Assembly: GCA_937124525.1 (NCBI GenBank)
Contig: CAKZLA010000578.1
Span: 1 to 19,173 of the forward strand
DNA length: 19,173 nt
Direction of reading: 5' to 3'
Source: an uncultured Desulfobacterium sp.
Lineage (GTDB): Bacteria > Desulfobacterota > Desulfobacteria > Desulfobacterales > Desulfobacteraceae
A program made the position numbers and the translations under genes. The notes beneath the pieces were generated by a model. It saw nothing but the letters and a program-made list of their open reading frames with translations. It was not told the origin of the DNA and searched no databases. Shown here piece after piece: positions 15,324 to 19,173 of this stretch (positions are counted from its first letter, which is position 1; each line of letters starts with the position of its first letter).

Positions 15324-16331
15324 TTACAGCGTCGGGGCCAGGTATTGTTTTTTTGCAGCCAAAATTCTCTTCACTGATGCCACGCCACTGTCATGCATTG
15401 CCGGGTCCCGGGAAAGAACCTTTCGGGTTTCCTTTATGGCCGCTTCAATGTCTGGACTGCTGTGGCAGATGAGGAACATATCAATGTGGGCCTTTAATAT
15501 CTGCTGCACGCACGTTTTCATGTCATGCTCAATGGCTTTCATATCAAGATCATCTGTCATTATAATTCCACCATATTCCATGCTTTTCCTTAAAAGCGTT
15601 TTTGCAATTTTAACGGACAGGCTTGCAGGCCAATTTGAGTCCAGCCGGGAATAAAGGATGTGGGAGAGCATAATTCCTGAAACATTACCCTCAATGGCCC
15701 CTTTAAAAGGAATCAGATCGGTTTTTATCAGCTCTTCTTCGGAGGTTTCAAGAAGGGGAAGATAAAGATGGGAGTCCAGTGTGGTTCTGCCAATGCCGGG
15801 GAAATGTTTGGCCACGGCCATGATGCCATTGTTCTGGAGCCCCTGGATAACGGCCATACCCAGGTTCGCAACGGTTTCCGGGCTTCCCTGAAAAACCCGT
15901 TGATTCATGATTCCTTGAAATCCATGGGGAATCGTGTCCATTACCGGTGCAAGGTTCATATTAAGGTGGAGCCCTTTGAGCAGATCTGCCATGTCCCGAC
16001 CCAGTTCCGTGGCTTTTCCCAGGGTGTTTATTGCCGGTGCCCCTTGAAATTCTTTAAAAAGGGGCATTTTAAGTCGGGCCACCTGACCCCCTTCCTGGTC
16101 AATGGCCAGAAACAGGGGAGGGCAGTTACACCGACGGGCAAATTCTTGACTGTCCAGGCACAACTGGGCCACCTGGCCGGGATTTTTCACATTCCCGGCA
16201 AACAGGATCAGGCCCCCGATCTTGAGATCGTGGATCAAAAATCTTATCTCATCATTTAACATGGTACCGTCAAAACCTGCCATGAGTCGCTGTCCTGCCA
16301 GGGTGTTTATATCCATATTGTTTTCTTCCAT
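15324..16331 (-). CDS. nagZ: Beta-N-acetylhexosaminidase NagZ (glycoside hydrolase family 3)
   Basis: NagZ removes N-acetylglucosamine from anhydromuropeptides during cell-wall recycling in the cytoplasm. The protein has 335 residues and no signal peptide, as expected for Gram-negative NagZ. The family blocks are IGGLILFAGN, LAIDQEGGQVARL, and KHFPGIGRTTLDSHL. The catalytic dyad Asp 186/His 188 lies in DSH, and the nucleophile lies in the MTDDLDMKAI block (Asp 260 or 261). KHFPGIG has Ile where many members have His (KHFPGHG), so one substrate-loop residue differs. The start is ATG 16331, with AAGGAG only three bases away. A second Met five codons later (MDINTLAG) is a possible alternative. 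No other recycling gene is nearby. Confidence 0.88.
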   Translation of the reverse strand: MEENNMDINTLAGQRLMAGFDGTMLNDEIRFLIHDLKIGGLILFAGNVKNPGQVAQLCLDSQEFARRCNCPPLFLAIDQEGGQVARLKMPLFKEFQGAPAINTLGKATELGRDMADLLKGLHLNMNLAPVMDTIPHGFQGIMNQRVFQGSPETVANLGMAVIQGLQNNGIMAVAKHFPGIGRTTLDSHLYLPLLETSEEELIKTDLIPFKGAIEGNVSGIMLSHILYSRLDSNWPASLSVKIAKTLLRKSMEYGGIIMTDDLDMKAIEHDMKTCVQQILKAHIDMFLICHSSPDIEAAIKETRKVLSRDPAMHDSGVASVKRILAAKKQYLAPTL

Positions 16332-16378
16332 GATCTCCTTTTATTTCGAACCCGGGGGATGGATTTACGAAAATTGTC

Positions 16379-16406
16379 TTGACTTGTTTTTTTGTTCTGG
16401 TATTTA
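16379..16406 (+). promoter_or_regulatory. Candidate promoter for the EamA transporter gene
   Basis: TTGACT (16379-16384) and TATTTA (16401-16406) are separated by 16 bases. The leader to ATG 16539 would be about 125 nt. It contains two copies of a ten-base repeat. Confidence 0.4.
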
Positions 16407-16481
16407 AAAATGCCATTGTAGTACTTTGTCATCACTTGATTTCAGGCAATCACTGATGGTGAGCAATGTCGTGATAATACC

Positions 16482-16522
16482 TTCCTGAACACTCATCTGG
16501 GTGTATATCCATTTCCTGAACA
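16482..16522. repeat. Ten-base direct repeat in the EamA gene leader
   Basis: TTCCTGAACA occurs at 16482-16491 and again at 16513-16522, a period of 31 bases or about three helix turns. An inverted TTCAGG is at 16441. Between the copies, ACACTC and GGGTGT can form a short hairpin. It could be a regulator site, or chance. Confidence 0.35.
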
Positions 16523-16538
16523 TAAGGCTTTTCATACC

Positions 16539-17480
16539 ATGGAATTTAAAACATTTAAATCAGAATTGATATTGCTTTTGGCTGCCACCATCTGGGGGTT
16601 TGCCTTTGTGGCCCAGCGCATGGGGATGGACCATGTGGGGCCATTCACCTACAATGGGATTCGCTTTGCCCTGGGTGGTATCTCTCTGCTGCCCTTTTTA
16701 ATGTTGGGGATGAGGCGGCAAAAAAATAAGATAGTTGTTACTGCATCCACTGCTTTTCCTGTGTCTTTGGCCATAAAAAGTGGTGTGATCGCCGGGATAA
16801 TTCTCTTTTCCGGGGCATCCCTTCAGCAGGTGGGTTTGGTTCATACAACGGCGGGTAAAGCAGGGTTTATCACGGGACTTTATGTGGTGATCGTTCCCTT
16901 TATCGGTCTGTTATGGAAACAAAAATCCAGTGCTGGCACATGGATGGGTGCCTTGCTTGCCGCTGTGGGACTTTACTTTTTAAGCATTACCCGGAATATG
17001 ACCATTGGCTATGGAGATTTTCTTGAGTTCCTGGGCGCATTTTGTTTTGCCTGCCATGTGGTGATCATTGGCAGGCTGGCCAATCAAATGGACACCGTTC
17101 TTCTCTCCGTTATTCAATGTGCCATCTGTTCAATGTTGAGTCTTGGTGTGGCAATTGTATTTGAAGAGATCACATGGCAGGGAATCCAGGCAGCGGCTCT
17201 TCCCATTTTTTATGGAGGAATTTTTTCCGTGGGGGTTGCCTATTCCCTTCAAATTTATGGGCAAAAGGGCAGCCATCCTGCCCCCGCCGCCATATTATTG
17301 AGTCTGGAATCTGTCATTGCGGCCCTGGGGGGCTGGCTCATATTAAACGAAGTGCTTTCCGGACGGGCATTGTTTGGATGTGTGCTGATGATGGGGGGAA
17401 TGCTCATTTCCCAGCTATATCCCTATCTTGTGGGAAACCGTGGGGGTGGGTCCGGAAATAAAAAAGAGGTCAAGGCCTGA
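16539..17480 (+). CDS. EamA/DMT-superfamily transporter
   Basis: This 313-residue inner-membrane protein has about ten hydrophobic helices in two EamA repeats (about 8-148 and 155-300). The N-terminal segment LLLAATIWGFAFVAQRMGM and the downstream FTYNGIRFALGG are typical of the drug/metabolite transporter superfamily. The second repeat has LEFLGAFCFACHVVIIGRLA and a final SLESVIAALGGWLILNE, the usual end of an EamA repeat. Members export amino acids, metabolites or nucleobases; no substrate can be assigned from sequence. The ribosome site is weak (AAGG 11 bases upstream). The 3' end carries a hairpin that serves as a terminator for the convergent operon. Confidence 0.88.
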   Translation: MEFKTFKSELILLLAATIWGFAFVAQRMGMDHVGPFTYNGIRFALGGISLLPFLMLGMRRQKNKIVVTASTAFPVSLAIKSGVIAGIILFSGASLQQVGLVHTTAGKAGFITGLYVVIVPFIGLLWKQKSSAGTWMGALLAAVGLYFLSITRNMTIGYGDFLEFLGAFCFACHVVIIGRLANQMDTVLLSVIQCAICSMLSLGVAIVFEEITWQGIQAAALPIFYGGIFSVGVAYSLQIYGQKGSHPAPAAILLSLESVIAALGGWLILNEVLSGRALFGCVLMMGGMLISQLYPYLVGNRGGGSGNKKEVKA

Positions 17481-17497
17481 CTCTGCATGGCTTGACC
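17456..17497 (-). terminator. Terminator of the DisA_N/His-rich operon, inside the EamA gene end
   Basis: On the minus strand, GGTCAAG, an 11-to-16-base loop and CTTGACC form a 7-bp stem that extends by further G:C pairs past a bulge. It is followed by TCTTTTTTATTT, a good T run. The left arm and T run lie within the last codons of the EamA gene. Confidence 0.58.
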
Positions 17498-17508
17498 CCA
17501 TGGTATCC

Positions 17509-17844
17509 CTATTTGGGGATGGCTTTCAGTGCTGCTTTAAGTTTTGTGGTTATCGTACCCGAAACTTCGGCTGTCTCTTTTAACAGAACAGCCACCTCTG
17601 CAAGGGAGGCATCTTCTGCCTTTTGTGCCCAGCTTCGGTAGGTTTCCATGTGGCTGTTATTGTGATCAATCCAGTGGTTCAGCAGGGTTGAAATTTTTTC
17701 TTCCATACTCATCTCATGGACGGGCTCATGTGTGTGCTCGTGTGTATGGGGGTGTCCATGGTCGTGGGTGTGTTCATGGGTGTGCCCATGGCTGTGGTCA
17801 TGGTCGTGGGTGTGCTCATGGTCGTCGTGGGTGTGATCGCTCAT
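17509..17844 (-). CDS. His-rich small protein, putative metal-binding
   Basis: This 111-residue protein is of unknown function. The first 44 residues contain 19 His in a repeating H-x-H pattern alternating with Thr, Asp, Glu and Gly, followed by a helical domain at about 46-111 (MEEKISTLLNHWIDHNNSH and EVAVLLKETAEV). The domain contains three more His. His-rich tails bind Ni, Zn or Co in HypB, CooJ, SlyD and zinc transporters, so a metal store or chaperone is a fair inference. It has no signal peptide or membrane helix. Its ATG overlaps the stop of the DisA_N-like gene (ATGA at 17841-17844), implying coupled translation. The antisense strand is a GT-rich low-complexity run and is not a gene. 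Confidence 0.82.
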   Translation of the reverse strand: MSDHTHDDHEHTHDHDHSHGHTHEHTHDHGHPHTHEHTHEPVHEMSMEEKISTLLNHWIDHNNSHMETYRSWAQKAEDASLAEVAVLLKETAEVSGTITTKLKAALKAIPK

Positions 17845-19173
17845 GGTAATACTCCATTAATATAGGATGTTAACTGTTGGGGTTCAGAGGGGAACCCAGG
17901 AAGGGGATTCCATTCACAAAAGGCATTGAGTTCTATGCCATGGTGGATAATGGATACCGGCCGGTCCGAAGAGACCACCACCACAATGACGTTGTCATGC
18001 TCTGCGGTGAATCTCAGGGCTGAATTATAGCGTGCCCCCCGGGCCATATTTTCGCCATCAATGGCCTTTCCATCCAGAAGACAGCCAAATCCCCTGAGGG
18101 AGATGGAGGACATGATGTGGAGTGCCCCGTCAATTTTCAATAGGGATGTGGCAAGGTCCAGGTTCTTGAGCTCCAGAAGATCCAGGCAGGGTTCAAGGAT
18201 ATGGCCTGAAACCTTCACCGGTATTTTATTCAGGTCCAGTACCAAGGTGCAGCCATGACGATTGTTTTCCGCGCTGTGCACCAGCCGGGTGATTACCTTG
18301 AAAAGAGCAGTGGTCACCTCTGTATCCAGGATGGAGTCAAGGAGTAACTCTTCAAGCTCCACCAGTTTCGCCTTGCGGGTGGATGAATGAAAGGAACCAT
18401 CGTAGAAACTACAGATTTGTTTGCCATCAAGCTCCAGAAATCCGTGTTCCCCGGAAAATCTCACTGCAATGGCCGACGGGGGGGTGTCTGAATCTGATAT
18501 GCCAATGATGGTGTGGCCATCTGAAACCAATTTTCTATTGGAGAATTCAACGGAGAGCAATAGTTTTCGGATATGCTTTACGTTGGCCATGACCGGTCGC
18601 TCATGGCGTTGAATTTTTGCAATGAAATGAAGGCTTTCCAGCATTTCAGGGTCCACAAATATCAGCTTTCCCCGGGGCCAGGATCCCTCTTCTCTGGTTT
18701 TGGATAGTTGAAGAATGGTATCCAGTATGGGGTGCACCAGCATGCGGGTGTCCAACCCCAGAAGTTGATTGCGTACATCCACGATGTGATCGGTGATGGC
18801 GTGGATGGCATGGTTTTGCAGTACATGACCTGATGTTCCCATGGATATACTTTCCGATGAAAAGTCCTGGGCCATGAGCCACCCCGCATGTTCCAGCCAT
18901 CTTTCCGTGGGATAGATGGAGCACATGTCCGGATGGTGGTCGGTGAACCACATTTGATAAAAAAAGCCGTGGGAACTGCCGCCAAAGGATATCAGGCCAG
19001 CAAGGTGAAGATTGTCAGCCGGTAAAAAATGGCCGCTGGGTTGCTGGGAAATTGTTCGTATCAGTTCTTCACGCCATCCTCCGGCATCCATGTAAAGTTC
19101 TTTGAGTTTCACCTCATGGCCCCTTAACAGGTGCTGGGGGTCATAGATCTGGAGGGGGGATGCAGGCTCCCTT
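17841..19173 (-). CDS. DisA_N (diadenylate cyclase-like) domain protein, 5' end possibly beyond the window
   Basis: At least 423 residues from GTG 19112, but the frame is open to the window edge with plausible coding sequence (IYDPQHLLRGHE), so the start may be further right. Numbering here uses GTG 19112. The N-terminal 300 residues are not recognised; a run at about 125-180 and a beta-rich part at about 200-240 can be seen. The C-terminus, about 290-400, resembles the DisA_N cyclase fold: DGALHI at 328-333 and GFGCLLDG match the DGA motif region, and RGARYN at 358-363 sits where diadenylate cyclases have GTRHR. SSD at 381-383 replaces the usual SEE. The loss of RHR argues against normal c-di-AMP synthesis and suggests a nucleotide sensor. 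Similar DisA_N relatives (DACNV, DACNG) have been proposed as sensors. It overlaps the His-rich gene. Confidence 0.75.
   Translation of the reverse strand, partial: REPASPLQIYDPQHLLRGHEVKLKELYMDAGGWREELIRTISQQPSGHFLPADNLHLAGLISFGGSSHGFFYQMWFTDHHPDMCSIYPTERWLEHAGWLMAQDFSSESISMGTSGHVLQNHAIHAITDHIVDVRNQLLGLDTRMLVHPILDTILQLSKTREEGSWPRGKLIFVDPEMLESLHFIAKIQRHERPVMANVKHIRKLLLSVEFSNRKLVSDGHTIIGISDSDTPPSAIAVRFSGEHGFLELDGKQICSFYDGSFHSSTRKAKLVELEELLLDSILDTEVTTALFKVITRLVHSAENNRHGCTLVLDLNKIPVKVSGHILEPCLDLLELKNLDLATSLLKIDGALHIMSSISLRGFGCLLDGKAIDGENMARGARYNSALRFTAEHDNVIVVVVSSDRPVSIIHHGIELNAFCEWNPLPGFPSEPQQLTSYINGVLP

Noticed and set aside
17544..17849. A plus-strand frame rich in Cys, Gly and His.
   Set aside because: It is the complement of the His-rich gene; the composition comes from the GT-rich complement of CAT/CAC codons.

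Overview
The window looks like a chromosomal core region of a sulfate-reducing deltaproteobacterium, most likely Desulfobacterales (the old Desulfobacteraceae). The reasons are a mitochondrial-type EF-G of the spirochaete/delta class, a NIL-domain ferredoxin joined to mnmA, a hom-thrH pair in place of a visible homoserine kinase, moderate GC, and mostly housekeeping genes. I see no insertion sequence, CRISPR array, prophage or integron. The lineage is inferred from gene content, not from a database match.

Layout, left to right. (1) On the plus strand are the 3' end of dnaE and a djlA-like co-chaperone gene. (2) A minus-strand operon, read right to left, is NIL-domain 2[4Fe-4S] ferredoxin, mnmA, mtaB and a small CxxC protein. 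The first two junctions overlap (GTGA, ATGA). It joins two tRNA sulfur modifications to an Fe-S protein. (3) From an overlapping divergent promoter pair, a plus-strand gene fuses a PlsC-like acyltransferase to an alpha/beta-hydrolase domain that appears to have lost its catalytic Ser and Asp. (4) On the minus strand are an EF-G of the mitochondrial EFG1 type, with its own promoter and a leader of about 170 nt, and then a RecA/KaiC-like ATPase. (5) An AT-rich spacer of about 470 bp is followed by rsmG (plus), a bidirectional terminator and an initiator tRNA gene (minus) with a near-consensus promoter. (6) hom-thrH (minus) diverges from purM-tsaD (plus) around a 19-bp palindrome whose two arms each contain a TTGACA -35 box. 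(7) nagZ (minus) and an EamA transporter gene (plus) are divergent. (8) At the right edge, a DisA_N-like nucleotide-binding protein (minus), open to the window edge, overlaps a very His-rich small protein gene by ATGA. A terminator for this pair lies inside the 3' end of the EamA gene.

Working together: the translation-related genes (mnmA, mtaB, fusA, rsmG, tsaD, initiator tRNA) dominate. hom and thrH could take aspartate semialdehyde to O-phosphohomoserine. The least understood parts are the degenerate acyltransferase-hydrolase fusion, the NIL-ferredoxin/thiouridylase coupling, and the divergent DisA_N protein translationally coupled to a His-rich metal-binding protein. The last of these is the best candidate for a poorly described system.
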